Assembly: GCA_012862575.1 (NCBI GenBank)
Contig: BLSF01000097.1
Location: 1 to 64,000 of the forward strand
Direction of reading: 5' to 3'
DNA length: 64,000 nucleotides
Source: Parietichytrium sp. I65-24A
Lineage: Eukaryota; Sar; Bigyra; Thraustochytrida; Thraustochytriidae
Shown piece by piece: positions 54,401 through 62,601 of the stretch. The notes beneath the pieces are model-generated. The model did not search any database. It was given only the letters and a program-made list of their open reading frames with translations, and was not told where the DNA came from. Made by a program: the position numbers and the translations under genes. The stretch's first letter is position 1; each line of letters opens with the position of its first letter.

Positions 54401-57400
54401 TGAAAAGTGAGTGCGAGAATGACCTCGCGGAAGCCATCCCACTGCTGGAGGACGCCATGAAGGCATTAGACACGCTAAAAGCATCCGACATTGGAGAAGT
54501 GAAAGCGATGAAGAATCCGCCTTCTGGAGTGGTGCTTGTTATGACTGCCGTTTGCCAGATGATGGGAGTAAAGGCCGAGAAAATCAAAGATCCGGCTGAT
54601 GCCACCAAGAAAATTGAGGATTACTGGGGTCCGTCCAAAAAACACTTGCTCGGCGATCCGAAATTCCTGCAGAGGCTCAAGGAGTACGACAAAGACAATA
54701 TTGCGGAGAAAGTCATTCAGATTTTGGAGACTAAATTTATGAATAATGAGGACTTTGAGCCAGCCAAGATTAAACAAGCGTCCGTAGCAGCCTTTGGGCT
54801 CTGCAAGTGGGTCCGAGCAATGTTTGCGTACGACAAAGTCGCCAAAGTAGTGGCGCCAAAGAAAGCTAAATTGGCTGAAACGGAATCAAAACTTGCGGAG
54901 ACGATGGCCACATTGAACAGCAAGAAAGCAGAGCTCCAGCAGGTCGTAGATGAGCTCGGAGCCCTGGAGGCCAACCTCGATGCTGCCAAGTCAAAGAAGG
55001 CTAAGCTGGAAAACGACGTAGATCTTTGTGAGAAGAAGTTGGTAAGGGCCAAGCAGCTTATCGATGGTCTTGGCGGGGAAAAGTCTCGGTGGACTAGCAA
55101 CGTGGAGTCCTTGAAAGGTGAATACGTTGAGCTCACCGGTAATGTACTCATCTCAGCTGGTGTGATCGCTTATCTCGGCGCGTTTACAGCTGATTATCGA
55201 GAAGAGGTTTGTGCGAAATGGACCAATTTGTGCAAGCAGAAAAAGATTCCTTCCAAGGAGAATCCAACGTTGTTTGAGACGCTGGGGGACCCTGTGAAGG
55301 TCCGCAACTGGAATGTGAATGGCCTTCCAACAGACAATTTCTCTGTGGACAACGCCATTATCCTCTTCAACTCGCGGCGTTGGCCACTCATGATTGATCC
55401 GCAAGGTCAGGCAAACAAATGGATCCGCAACTTGGAGCAAGAGAACGACTTGAAGGTGATCAAGCTCTCTGACCCCACCTATATGCGAACGCTAGAGAAT
55501 GCCATCCAGTTCGGTAATCCGGTCATGCTTGAAAATGTTCTCGAGGAGATAGATCCTTCGCTAGAGCCCGTTCTCCAGCAGGCAACATTTAAGCAGGGCG
55601 GTGTGCTCTGCATCAGGCTTGGTGACAGCGTTGTCGAATATTCAGATTCGTTTCGATTCTACATCACCACGAAGCTTCGAAATCCGCACTATCTGCCAGA
55701 GATCAGCGTTAAAGTGTCACTCCTGAACTTTATGATTACCCCGCAAGGTCTTCAGGACCAGATGCTTGCCAAAGTAGTGAAAGCAGAAAAACCCGACTTG
55801 GCCGCAGAGAAGGAAAGACTCATTATTGAGGGCGCAGAGAACGCTTCCAAGCTGAAAGAGTGCGAGGATAAAATACTGTACATTTTGTCCTCGTCGTCTG
55901 GCAATATTCTGGAGGATGAATCTGCCATCGATACTCTGAAATCTTCGAAGAGTATTTCTGACGAAATCAAGGAGAAGCAAGCGGTGGCTGTCGTGACCGA
56001 GCAGAAGATCGACAAGGTGCGCGCAGGTTACGTCCCAGTTGCATTCCATGCCCAGATCCTGTACTTTTGTATTGCCGACCTTGCAAATATCGAGCCTACG
56101 TACCAATACGCTTTAGAGTGGTTTGGCAGCTTGTTCCTCAAGTCAATCGACGAGAGTGAACAGTCTGATGACCTAGAAACGCGCTTGGGAATATTGTGCG
56201 ACTACTTCACATATGCACTGTACCAAAACGTGTGCAGAAGCTTGCTAGAGAAGGACAAGCTACTTTTTTCTTTTCTGCTCTGCGTGCGTCTGCTATTTAG
56301 CCGAAACGAGATCGATCAACAGGACTGGATGTTTCTATTAACAGGAGGAGTAGCACAAGATAATCCTTCGCCCAATCCGGCCCCAGAATGGCTGTCGGAA
56401 AGAGGATGGGGAGAAATCTGCCGTCTCTCCGTCCTGCCTTCTTGTCAGGGGCTGATGGAGGACTTTGCCAAACGAACTGTCGAGTTTCGCGCAATTTATG
56501 ATTCCTCGGACGCGCACCTTGTTCACCTACCGGCGCCTTGGCACGAAAAGCTCAACTCGTTTCAGCGAATGCTGGTGCTTCGTTGCCTGAGGCCGGATAA
56601 GGTGGGACTGAGCGTGCAGAACTTCATTATTGAGAAAATGGGGGAGAGATTTGTGAGCCCACCAACATTTAACTTGCGTGCATGCTACGATGATGCGTCG
56701 TACATGGTCCCCCTCGTGTTCGTCCTTAGTGCAGGGTCAGACCCAATGACACAGTTGATCAAGCTATCTGAGGAGATTGGGGCCCGCATCGACAGCATAT
56801 CTCTTGGTCAAGGTCAAGGCCCTAAGGCGGAAGCGATGATTGCAAAGGCACAAAACGCGGAGAATGAGAAGGTGTGGGTTGTTGTACAGAATTGTCATTT
56901 GGCTGTCAGCTGGATGCCAGCGCTGGAGAGGATCGTTGAGCAGACCGACCCTGCGACCTGCAATCGACAATACAGGCTTTGGTGCACCACATATCCTACG
57001 CCTGACTTTCCGGTTTCCATCCTTCAAAACAGCGTAAAAATGACCCTCGAGCCACCTCGCGGGCTCCGAGCCAGTATCTATGCATCCTATGTCAGCGATC
57101 CTATTTGCGATCCTTCGTTTTTTGGCTCAGTGATAAAGAACGAAGGCAAGGACTGGAGGCGTCTTCTATTTGGGCTGTGCTTTTTCCACGCTCTCGTGCA
57201 GGAGCGGCGAAATTTTGGCGCACTAGGCTGGAACATTCCGTACGAGTTCAGCGCTAGTGACATGATCATTTCTGTCAAGCAGTTGGCCATGTTTTTGGAG
57301 CTGTACCAAGAGCCTTTCAAAGCTTTGTTATACTGCACTGGCGAAGCCAACTATGGTGGAAGAGTCACAGATGACAAGGATCGCCGTCTGCTGTTGACCA

Positions 57401-58614
57401 TTTTGAAGAGATTCTACAACGAGGGTATGTTGGAAGAGTCGCATGAAATCGCCGAAGGGTATCCCCTTCCGCCAGACGGTTCGTACGCAGATTACCTCAA
57501 GTTCATCACCCAGATACCCCTGGTCGACAAGCCTGCGGTTTTCGGGCTACACGACAACGGTAATATTACGAAAGGCCAAAACGAAACACAGCAGCTTTTG
57601 CAGAGCATCTTGCTCACCCAGAAGGTCGCTGCGGGTTCCAGCGGAAATGAGGATGAGGAAGGAGAGGAAGAGGAGAAAGGCGATGCACAAGAAGAAAAGA
57701 GTGAAAAGGAGGAATCGAAGGCAAAGTCAGCGCCTCCGAAGGAAGAAGACGTGATATTTGACGTAGCCTCTGCAGTGCTCAGCAAGCTCGAAAGCCGGTC
57801 GTTTGACATGGCTCTTGCGGAGCTCAAGTACCCTGTCAAATGGGAGGAGTCTATGAACACTGTGCTCACGCAGGAATGTAACAAGTTCAATGGCCTCTGC
57901 AAAGTAATTGTGGACTCTTTACGAGAACTCAAAAAGGCTGTTCGGGGTTTTGTGGTGATGTCTGAGGATTTGGAAAAGGTTGGGCGGTCCCTGTTCTTAG
58001 GAACGGTTCCAAGCAAATGGCTAGGTGCCTCATATCCAAGCTTAAAGCCTTTGGCTTCTTATGTTGCTGACCTTTGCCGGCGTCTTGACTTTTTGCAAAA
58101 CTGGCTTGATAATGGCATGCCGCCAGTGTATTGGCTGAGCGGTTTCTTCTTCACACAAGCATTTTTAACGGGTACTCTGCAGAATTTTGCGCGCAAGTAT
58201 TCAATTCCTATCGATGAAGTGGACTTCGATTTTGCAATGCTTGACAAGCGCGAAGACGGTTACTCAGAACCCCCCGCTGACGGAGCGTACGTCTACGGCT
58301 TATACGTTGAGGGTGCGCGATGGGATTTGGAGAATCACGTTCTCGCGGACTCCCTCCCAAAAATTCTTATATCCGATGCGCCAGTGATGCATCTTCAGCC
58401 AATGCAAAAAGCGAACATCAAACCTGTGCACTTTTATAATTGCCCGGTTTACAAAACTTCCGCGCGTAGGGGTATCCTGTCCACAACTGGCCACAGTACC
58501 AACTTCGTCATGTACATGAGATTTCCGATCCCTAGTGAGGCGAGCGACCCCCGTTCTGAAGCTGACTACTGGGTAATTGCAGGTGTCGCTTGCTTAACTT
58601 CCACAGACGATTGA
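45442..58614 (+). CDS. Axonemal dynein heavy chain, single-headed inner-arm type
   Basis: The 4390-residue protein is one 13.2-kb exon with ATG at 45442; the frame's earlier start is GTG. It is the motor of an inner dynein arm in a motile flagellum. Walker A loops are AAA1 GPAGTGKT (1581-1588), AAA2 GLPFAGKT (1862-1869), AAA3 GPTGTGKS (2300-2307) and AAA4 GVGGSGRQ (2670-2677). CFDEFNRINLEVLSVVAQQ is the AAA1 Walker B. A stalk coiled coil surrounds the microtubule-binding domain (about 3020-3120, GLCKWVRAMFAYDKV). The C-terminal domain ends in a DD, as usual. The wording around AAA2 (NPKSVTMGQLYGEFD) and AAA4 fits the DNAH3/DNAH7/DNAH12 group. Human members are about 4000 residues; the excess is low-complexity, mostly acidic insertions near residues 517-553, 1067-1104, 2042-2075 and 4067-4103. 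All four P-loops look intact. Confidence 0.97.
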   Translation: MEQGGGRKMESNSVNLAFQYPKKEEEESKAKELARTASDGKIGKLKRKFPKKLPSIAGQTASTANLLPEFTFPKEDGDTNHGRRGKNGASQDNTQHGAARASRKSIMERFSDERAEQEGTAASSAFKVKPVRQIDFGLLNKHRSNKVQVVEALPFSESVEHLPKLHTAEDVIAFFARNREEPDAALFAGEANFAPLKFVALNRVDSRLRYLPYDLLVAEPQQINPNEYYIMTSTSVMRFGGPMSEQGPSHSSSLREDQLETIQRSMPTRLGKAAPTEIMEMSRWIHESTCFRVIANLGTFKYYLERKSMQKWRAAVRYIKFCRVKKKVEDQLLFLKPHYSTAFEHANRELQSLLDKSAFCLETRRSTNLASFAQKQIENLEGRILAQIAQTGQNIGHGVVRAIQLLKKDLRALNEQLVRNKSTINNATKSMVEAREEREMIVKKIQNIEHDLGRLRELCRLINYMLLGKLLQYIIDSYAILVDFVANPGATQGGGVFRVMLELALGASKQLADQPPPTSPKSPKAGSASPKRSPKKKKTAEDRSEAPLDEGEANAQAVIYVLDPSENEMFNTFTDVCTKLLETVESFPLLMVPDKVLSVKDMPIYDPDCSRALRDNRMSDMTSLTATCADFESLNYTFGKLYQSIERSYKDANTFGESFAQKFEEIFLGLTSFDSENYAADDPDYLTIKKSLNMYSDWGKEVSNMKLETKCGPLMILETRSFKDKLLGLLLTPMNTCKDCLEQLGRQKVQELIESYRTACNELEIDANAQLGAHSAYVEKYNSLHLEQKFLDRNFELTQDIYDLMKTFQIKPAIEDAARLEEVAEEKIRFEESLALARNHISAQNNAYVDKLKNGIKSMEEFCDQITLQLSREPFNDPSQKAEDMVEQITRLQSRWESYFEKAKQFAHWMELLVGGKKRPEDKPTVTYNYEVGSVENCRMILEKRLSVWGCWDRWNNDFSRWWDSDISVLLNPEKNEDGLTGPQLERVVDEYFQECVNYNRRYKGDEVVECLLKTIRETRTKTSFMVMFGHPSLMPRHYQAMYVDIFKQPFVDAQGTKHLPTLEEDPAVAPSEEPDGSTEPSQDPAADDNPQRDAEGDEEPDPTIPTISEMESFGLFNPENTEALEEICGAAAKEYSLMKALDKMEEDWVPLKFPTLEYKDTGTSIFRSMDEIEQTLDDQLVRTQAMRSSRYIKTMEARCIKWENMLKQLEQIISNRLTMQGTWLYLEPIFSSADICKQMPSEAKMFKSVDKLWRDSMERTVENPAVLAVLEQEGLLPKLERANEMLDEIQKGLADYLNAKRIFFPRFFFLSNEELLEILSETKDPKRVQPHLIKCFEGINSLEFSNTMDIKAMISSEGEVVPFAYDDVKEKVINPNEAGGCVEIWLDQIQTVMRKTVAHEFDLAMVDYPKRKRTEWLQDWPGQVVLGVTQTFWTQECTTAISTGPEATSKYAEYLTECINDIIKMVRGKIPKLVRKTVSPLVVLDVHARDVTAELARIGTSDPNDFDWLSQLRYYWTEGRFSALSGEPGSVICRMINAERLYGFEYLGNSMRLVITPLTDRCYRTLMGAIHLDYGGAPAGPAGTGKTETTKDLGKAIAIQCVVYNCSDSLDYKAMGKFFKGLAGTGAWACFDEFNRINLEVLSVVAQQILTISRAKIARVETFDFEGEIIKLRVTCNVFITMNPGYAGRQELPDNLKALFRDVAMMVPDYAMIGQIILYSMGYLEGFKLAKKIVMTYKLCSEQLSSQSHYDYGMRAVMAVLRAAGNLKQQQPEEDENILCLRSIIDVNLPKFLAPDVPLFNGIVSDLFPGVKLPETDYTVMDDCIREVCKEWRLDPTDYFLTKVHEVYEMMIVRHGFMVVGLPFAGKTTSLKMLQEVLTRLHLRDLENPKWTKVHTCILNPKSVTMGQLYGEFDPVSHEWTDGVLAIGYRNFSGNPPKIGDVDDRKWVWFDGPVDAIWIENMNTVLDDNKKLCLMNGEMIVMSPTMSMIFEPMDLEVASPATVSRVGVIYMEPFRVGWLPLLKSWLMKYGTFRMEERTKAAEEAATGEEEEEEDADATEETDAAPPIDDEGEAKTFKLSSFHTELVMSLFLWLVDPAVCFMRKNCLAFVPTLDQTLVVGQLRLMEGMFLEAAQNDLEIDDMMVENTFLFSLVWSVAGVIDTASQILFDGFVQRFMKDWKVIDEPELKPVHTMLMLRNWALPTFPKGDCSSAGFVFEDPIPEGGSLFDYCFVGGGHKNIGSAQKEKTPKTWMQWTDTFALPELSTSAEFSALVIPTKITAQMERILMLYLINEFPALVVGPTGTGKSMFVSRILSQMLDQNVFKTVDVAFTAKTTANQTQLIVDSKLEKRRRGIYGPPIGCKSVVFVDDFNMPEIEEYGAQPPIEILRQLVDNGGWYDLAEKDFHRIVDTQLVAAMCPPGGSRNHITPRMVRHFGIFCVSSFDGDTMKAIFNTILGWHMTSQKMPQDVANLADSLVEATLAIYKRAISSLLPTPLKSHYTFNLRDFSRIVQGVMLVSNHEGFQASSCKRLWIHETTRVMMDRLIDQDDREWFINAMDDVLKTILDEPGGINSLISHLLPEGKEVQKAEDGLEALRNLFFGNYANPGSSTRPYVEIPDVPSLVPLMQDYLEMYNSESKNPMGLVMFQFAIEHVSRIARILAMPRGNILLVGVGGSGRQSLTRLAAFASDYSLMQVELTKNYTEVEWREDLQEVLKGAGTGPKPMVFLFADTQVKYESFIEDINCMLNTGEVPNLFPLDARMEILDRMQKIAKEQGVRDASLPELWRMFVDRVRSRLHVALAFSPIGSTFRDRLRKFPSLVNCCTIDWFFAWPEDALVAVARTFLADVELDSQVREDIVRICQFMHTSVSDLSEKMRAELRRINYVTPTSYLEIIRTFKDSLGKCREDINQQRRRYEIGLEKLAFAADQVGTMQTELTDLIPVLETSKKETNVLMAEIEKKLPGVEAMKKTVSSEAAIVQVQADECAVMKSECENDLAEAIPLLEDAMKALDTLKASDIGEVKAMKNPPSGVVLVMTAVCQMMGVKAEKIKDPADATKKIEDYWGPSKKHLLGDPKFLQRLKEYDKDNIAEKVIQILETKFMNNEDFEPAKIKQASVAAFGLCKWVRAMFAYDKVAKVVAPKKAKLAETESKLAETMATLNSKKAELQQVVDELGALEANLDAAKSKKAKLENDVDLCEKKLVRAKQLIDGLGGEKSRWTSNVESLKGEYVELTGNVLISAGVIAYLGAFTADYREEVCAKWTNLCKQKKIPSKENPTLFETLGDPVKVRNWNVNGLPTDNFSVDNAIILFNSRRWPLMIDPQGQANKWIRNLEQENDLKVIKLSDPTYMRTLENAIQFGNPVMLENVLEEIDPSLEPVLQQATFKQGGVLCIRLGDSVVEYSDSFRFYITTKLRNPHYLPEISVKVSLLNFMITPQGLQDQMLAKVVKAEKPDLAAEKERLIIEGAENASKLKECEDKILYILSSSSGNILEDESAIDTLKSSKSISDEIKEKQAVAVVTEQKIDKVRAGYVPVAFHAQILYFCIADLANIEPTYQYALEWFGSLFLKSIDESEQSDDLETRLGILCDYFTYALYQNVCRSLLEKDKLLFSFLLCVRLLFSRNEIDQQDWMFLLTGGVAQDNPSPNPAPEWLSERGWGEICRLSVLPSCQGLMEDFAKRTVEFRAIYDSSDAHLVHLPAPWHEKLNSFQRMLVLRCLRPDKVGLSVQNFIIEKMGERFVSPPTFNLRACYDDASYMVPLVFVLSAGSDPMTQLIKLSEEIGARIDSISLGQGQGPKAEAMIAKAQNAENEKVWVVVQNCHLAVSWMPALERIVEQTDPATCNRQYRLWCTTYPTPDFPVSILQNSVKMTLEPPRGLRASIYASYVSDPICDPSFFGSVIKNEGKDWRRLLFGLCFFHALVQERRNFGALGWNIPYEFSASDMIISVKQLAMFLELYQEPFKALLYCTGEANYGGRVTDDKDRRLLLTILKRFYNEGMLEESHEIAEGYPLPPDGSYADYLKFITQIPLVDKPAVFGLHDNGNITKGQNETQQLLQSILLTQKVAAGSSGNEDEEGEEEEKGDAQEEKSEKEESKAKSAPPKEEDVIFDVASAVLSKLESRSFDMALAELKYPVKWEESMNTVLTQECNKFNGLCKVIVDSLRELKKAVRGFVVMSEDLEKVGRSLFLGTVPSKWLGASYPSLKPLASYVADLCRRLDFLQNWLDNGMPPVYWLSGFFFTQAFLTGTLQNFARKYSIPIDEVDFDFAMLDKREDGYSEPPADGAYVYGLYVEGARWDLENHVLADSLPKILISDAPVMHLQPMQKANIKPVHFYNCPVYKTSARRGILSTTGHSTNFVMYMRFPIPSEASDPRSEADYWVIAGVACLTSTDD

Positions 58615-59336
58615 GTTTGTTTTCGAAACTTTAACATCCAAGTTTTTCTCAAAAGTTCACTTACTCCAGTGTTCCCCCCCATTCTCTTGCGTGTTTACAA
58701 TATTTTACAACAGTGTAATGTTGGTATTGCACAAGCTGCTTTATAGAACCCATTTTCCACTACCATGGGATGGATGACTTTTTAGCACTTTCACGAGATT
58801 TGCAGCTGGTCGTCAGACAAGGGCTTGGCAGCATATAAAAAACTCTTCTCCAAGCGCTGGCGATCTTCCCCGAGATTGATTTTTTGATAATTTGTGGTTC
58901 TTCACACAGTCAAACGTGTCAGAACAGATGATTTGACTGATTCATCGCAGAACTGTACTACTTGCTAGCCTTAGCTATAGAATACAACAGTACCGATATC
59001 CGTAATCACTGTCAGTACTAGGATGTTACACGCGATAGAAGTTGCTAGCGTCTTCCTGGAAATCAGAATTCAGGTTACGAGTGAATCGAAGGGAGGAGAT
59101 ACGCGAGGATACTCAGAGCACTCGGCAACGGGCGTTCGGGACACTTCAAGATCCTCCCATATTCTGTTCGTTCTAGGGCGAAAACTGAAGCGCGAAAACC
59201 CCGTGCAAGTGCGCCCTGGGGCTGGCTGCGCGCCATAGCCGAACTCTTCCGTCAAACAATAGTGGTATCACGATTTCTGAAATACTTGCGAAGCAGTACG
59301 CTGGCGGGCTTCAGCCGTGAATCTCGTGCAGACATC
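58615..59336. other. Intergenic region between dynein and CSN5
   Basis: The gap between co-directional genes is 722 bases. A GTACTGT/CAGTAC-type pair lies at 58989-59015. A frame at 59023-59238 starts at ATG but resembles nothing. No gene is called. Confidence 0.5.
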
Positions 59337-60607
59337 ATGGCGACCATGGAAGGCGACAGCTTAATTCACATCGATGAGTCACAACTCGAAACCTTGCGGA
59401 GCGAGAAGCCTTGGATGTCCGAGTAAGTCGAATGTAGTTTGTGACAAAGATAGATTGATCATATTTCACTAATTGTCGTCGCGCAGTCCAAAGCACTTCA
59501 AGTCTGTTCAGCTTTCCGCCAGCGCGGCAATGAAAATGGTAAGTTACTTATTGGAGACGATGAAGGGGCCGTATCCTGCCTGGGCAGCGTACATTCTTTC
59601 GATCAACTTCATATGACGAACTGGCCTAATTTTCAGCACGAAGTTCACACATTCTGATCTCTGTGCTGCGGTCTTCATCCATGTTTCAGGTTTCTCATGC
59701 AGTCGCAGGTGTTGAGAAGGGAATCTCAGCAGGCGGAAAGCCGGTCGAAGTAATGGGTCTTATGCTGGGTCATCTTTCACCGGACTCCTCGGACACTCTT
59801 GTGGTCACGGATTCATTCCCGCTGCCAGTCGAAGGAGCGGAAACGAAGGTATTAGCTGACGACCAGGAGGTCATGAATTTTATGATCGACCTCGGTGAAA
59901 CGTTAGAGCAAACTCGGACCGAGCGCTTTATGGGATGGTACCATAGTCATCCTTTCGATGTGGATGTCAACTCCCACTGCTTTCTCTCCTCAACGGACCT
60001 TACAACACAACTTGCATGGCAGCGCGCCGAGGATAGAAACGGAAATCCGTGGCTCGCAATTGTCATTGACCCGCTTCGGTCGCTGGCAAAAGGCCGTCCA
60101 GAGATTGGCGCATTTCGTGCTTATCCTCCAGAGTACAATGCTCCTGCAAACGAGGTCCCCGATGGGACTATCGTTACAGACGACAAGAGCCGAGTAGAAA
60201 AATGGGGCTCGTGTTGGAACAGATACCACTCGTTGGATGTAAGATACTTCATGACGTCACTGGGAGCCAATGTTTTGAACCTCATTTCCAAGAACTACTT
60301 GTGGATGAGCGCTATCTCTTCCACTCCGCATCTTGAGATGGAGCACCGCGATAGATTCGCAGAGCGCATTAACGGCCTTACAGACAAACTTGTCGAAACT
60401 AAAGGGCTAAGAAGAACCCCACTCATCTCTCAGATGGGATTAGGTTCAGAGGCCCTGCTCTCAAGGTCTACAGGGCAGGGCAAGAGCACGCAATTGGACA
60501 AAGCCGAGCAAATGAGTACCGCGCTCAGCGTAGAGCAGCTCCAAGGCCAGCTCTCTCAACTTGTCAAACACTTTCTCTTTTCTGCAGATTCACTAAATGA
60601 CAAATGA
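59337..60607 (+). CDS. CSN5: COP9 signalosome subunit 5 (JAMM deneddylase)
   Basis: There are three exons, 59337-59422, 59487-59538 and 59690-60607, with GT-AG introns of 64 and 151 bases, giving 351 residues. CSN5 is the zinc metalloprotease that removes Nedd8 from cullins. The JAMM residues are Glu66 (EVMGLMLG), His131 and His133 (WYHSHP), Ser146 and Asp149 (LSSTD). The stretch between the second His and the Ser is five residues longer than in human CSN5. Other family marks are DSFPLPVEG, AIVIDPLRSLAKGR, GAFRAYPPEY and SRVEKWGSCWNRYHSLDVRYF. The first exons give DPKHFKSVQLSASAAMKM, which matches the family start. I recall oomycete CSN5 having a similar long JAMM loop. A second ATG four codons in could also be used. 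Confidence 0.94.
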
Positions 60608-60656
60608 AGTCAACTTAGGTTACACGATTCCATTTTCAACTCATATTCTTCTTACC

Positions 60657-60972
60657 TCTAAAAAAAATGAGACCACAATTGCGAATCCCCCAGCACGTTG
60701 AAACTGTACGGCGAAGGCACGTCCAATCGTACTAATGCTTTGCACGTCGCATTCTACGGAGACGTATAGAGCTGCCTTGAGGCAGTTCTGTCATATCCTC
60801 CCGTTAGGCGATTGAGTACACCTGCTGAAGGCATGGTGCTACTCAAGAGCCTATGCTCCAAATTTTTCTACTCTGGAAGGGGCAACTCGCGTAGTAGATG
60901 AACTGTGAACGCAACGAGTAAACCTGCTGGAGGCAGGGAGCAACTCTCAAGCACGGGCGCACTTTGGCTTGT
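60657..60972. repeat. Hairpin-rich repeat, copy A
   Basis: It begins ctctaaaaaaaatgagacc and ends gcgcactttggcttgt. It shares nearly all of its ordered segments with copy B (for example tttgcacgtcgcattctacg, ctcccgttaggcgattgagt and gaactgtgaacgcaacgagt). It holds small GC stems such as gctgccttgaggcag and cctgctggaggcagg. It is shorter than B and more mismatched in the stems. Confidence 0.9.
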
Positions 60973-61163
60973 CAGTAAAATAAAAAACTAACTAACTCTA
61001 CAGCGTTCAAGATGGAATCTAACATAAAGCGTGGCTGGCTGTTGAAGAAGAACGTCACGGTCGAGTCCTTTGACGAGTCTGGTGTGCTTTCTCTCGTCTT
61101 ATTTTTTTTTCATCTCTCATGACTGACTTGTGTATGCTTAGTTTTCCGTTTTAAAAATTTCTA
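60973..61163. other. Spacer between the hairpin repeats with a possible PH-domain exon fragment
   Basis: From 61012 an ATG frame reads KRGWLLKKNVTVESF, similar to the first strand of a PH domain, and soon meets a T-rich stretch and a stop. It could be a decayed exon or chance. No other part of a gene is certain here. Confidence 0.25.
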
Positions 61164-61568
61164 CATCTAAAAAAATGAGACACCACACGCTAATCCCCCA
61201 GCAAGTGGAAACTGTACGGTGAAGGCAGCGGTAGCTGCCTAATCCCACAGCAAGTGGAAACTGTACGGCGAAAAGGCAGCGGTAGCTGCCTAGCGAATGC
61301 ACGTTTCGTTCTACTGCTTTGCACGTCGCATTCTACGGAGAGGAATAGAGCTGCCGTAAGGCAGTTCTATCCGATCCTCCCGTTAGGCGATTGAGTACGC
61401 CTGCCGAAGGCATGGCGCTACTCAAGAGCCTATGCACCGAGTAAGCCTGGCTCCAGCAGGCGCAACTCGCGAAGATGAACTGTGAACGCAACGAGTAAGC
61501 CTGCCGGAGGCAGGCGCAACTCTCAAGCACGAAGAAGACCGCCGAAGGCGGGCGCACTTTGGCTTGTT
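61164..61568. repeat. Hairpin-rich repeat, copy B, with an internal duplication
   Basis: This is a longer, better-formed copy. A unit of about 52 bases (aatcccncagcaagtggaaa...ggcagcggtagctgcct) is tandemly duplicated at about 61190-61291. Perfect or near-perfect stems include ggcagcggtagctgcc (twice), gctgccgtaaggcag, cgcctgccgaaggcatggcg, gcctgccggaggcaggc and ccgccgaaggcgg. Each has a short loop. Confidence 0.92.
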
Positions 61569-62601
61569 TGAATTCTAAAAATTTGAATTCTAAAAATTTG
61601 AAATTGATCTTGACAGACCTTGGTCATTTATAAGAGAAGTGAGCAAAAAACAAAGAACCTCCTTCGCTCACGCAGGGTTGGCGCACTTGAGTGTGTTTTG
61701 GATCCCCCTTTCCAATTTGCGGAAAGCTAATTATTACTCTGGTCCCCGAAGCGAACGATAGTGAATTGCGGTAACCGCAACCATGCATAGTACATGCCGC
61801 GGTATCCCACTTGTACTATTGTTAGGCATTCGAATATGGAATTATTGGCTACTAGGTAGTAAAACGAGAAGATGAATTATTGGCGACCAGATACGATTGA
61901 GGTTCCAGCGGAAGCGAACGACAGTGAGCAGCTAACCCCTGCCATCGTCGGGTGGAGTTCCGTAAGGGTACTGACTGTGAGTACCAGTACTGCGCTTGGA
62001 ATGTGATGAGCTGAAGTACGGAGCAGCACGAGATCCGCTCCTCATAAGCTTGTATGTATCACGTGAAGACCATGAGTGACCAGAGCCACGTCATTGTTGT
62101 TCTGCTCTCTCTCAGTACATTTATAATTCCGAACAGCGCCACTTTGCAGTCACGGTCAATCTGCGGTTGCTGGAACTGTCCTGAAGAGCACGAGTAAGTA
62201 TAAGTAAAGATCATTTGTAGTTAACTGTAAATTCTATTTTCTGGGTTCTGGTGAACTCCGTTGTCCCTTAGACTTTGCCCGCCAGGGCTTACTTGCCGAG
62301 ACATCCATGGAAAGTAAATTACATGAAGAGCACAGCATTCTCAACGCAGTCAGTCAGCGGAATAATTTGTTTCAGGATTTGGGAGACTTTCGTACTTCCA
62401 TTGATTGCCATTTGCTTTTCCTTTTCTCTTCCAATTAGAAAAGTGAAAATTGAGTGAAATGATACAGGTGCACTACATTTATTTAACATCGCTGCTTCTC
62501 GTCGCGATGATGCAATTAATTTTACATTCACAGGTTCAAACGCGGAGCCTTCTCAGCAGCTCCCGCCTGCAAAATTCAAACCGTTAAAGATTGTCGTTCC
62601 T
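61569..62601. other. Region to the right of the hairpin repeats
   Basis: A 17-base unit (gaattctaaaaatttga) is repeated twice at 61570-61602. A GTACTG/CAGTAC word cluster lies at 61967-61996. No gene is recognisable, and the 3' UTR of the next (minus) gene must lie at the right end. Confidence 0.45.

Noticed and set aside
61333-61557. A minus-strand frame inside the hairpin repeat
   Set aside because: Its product only reflects the repeated GC stems and the frame is not kept in copy A.
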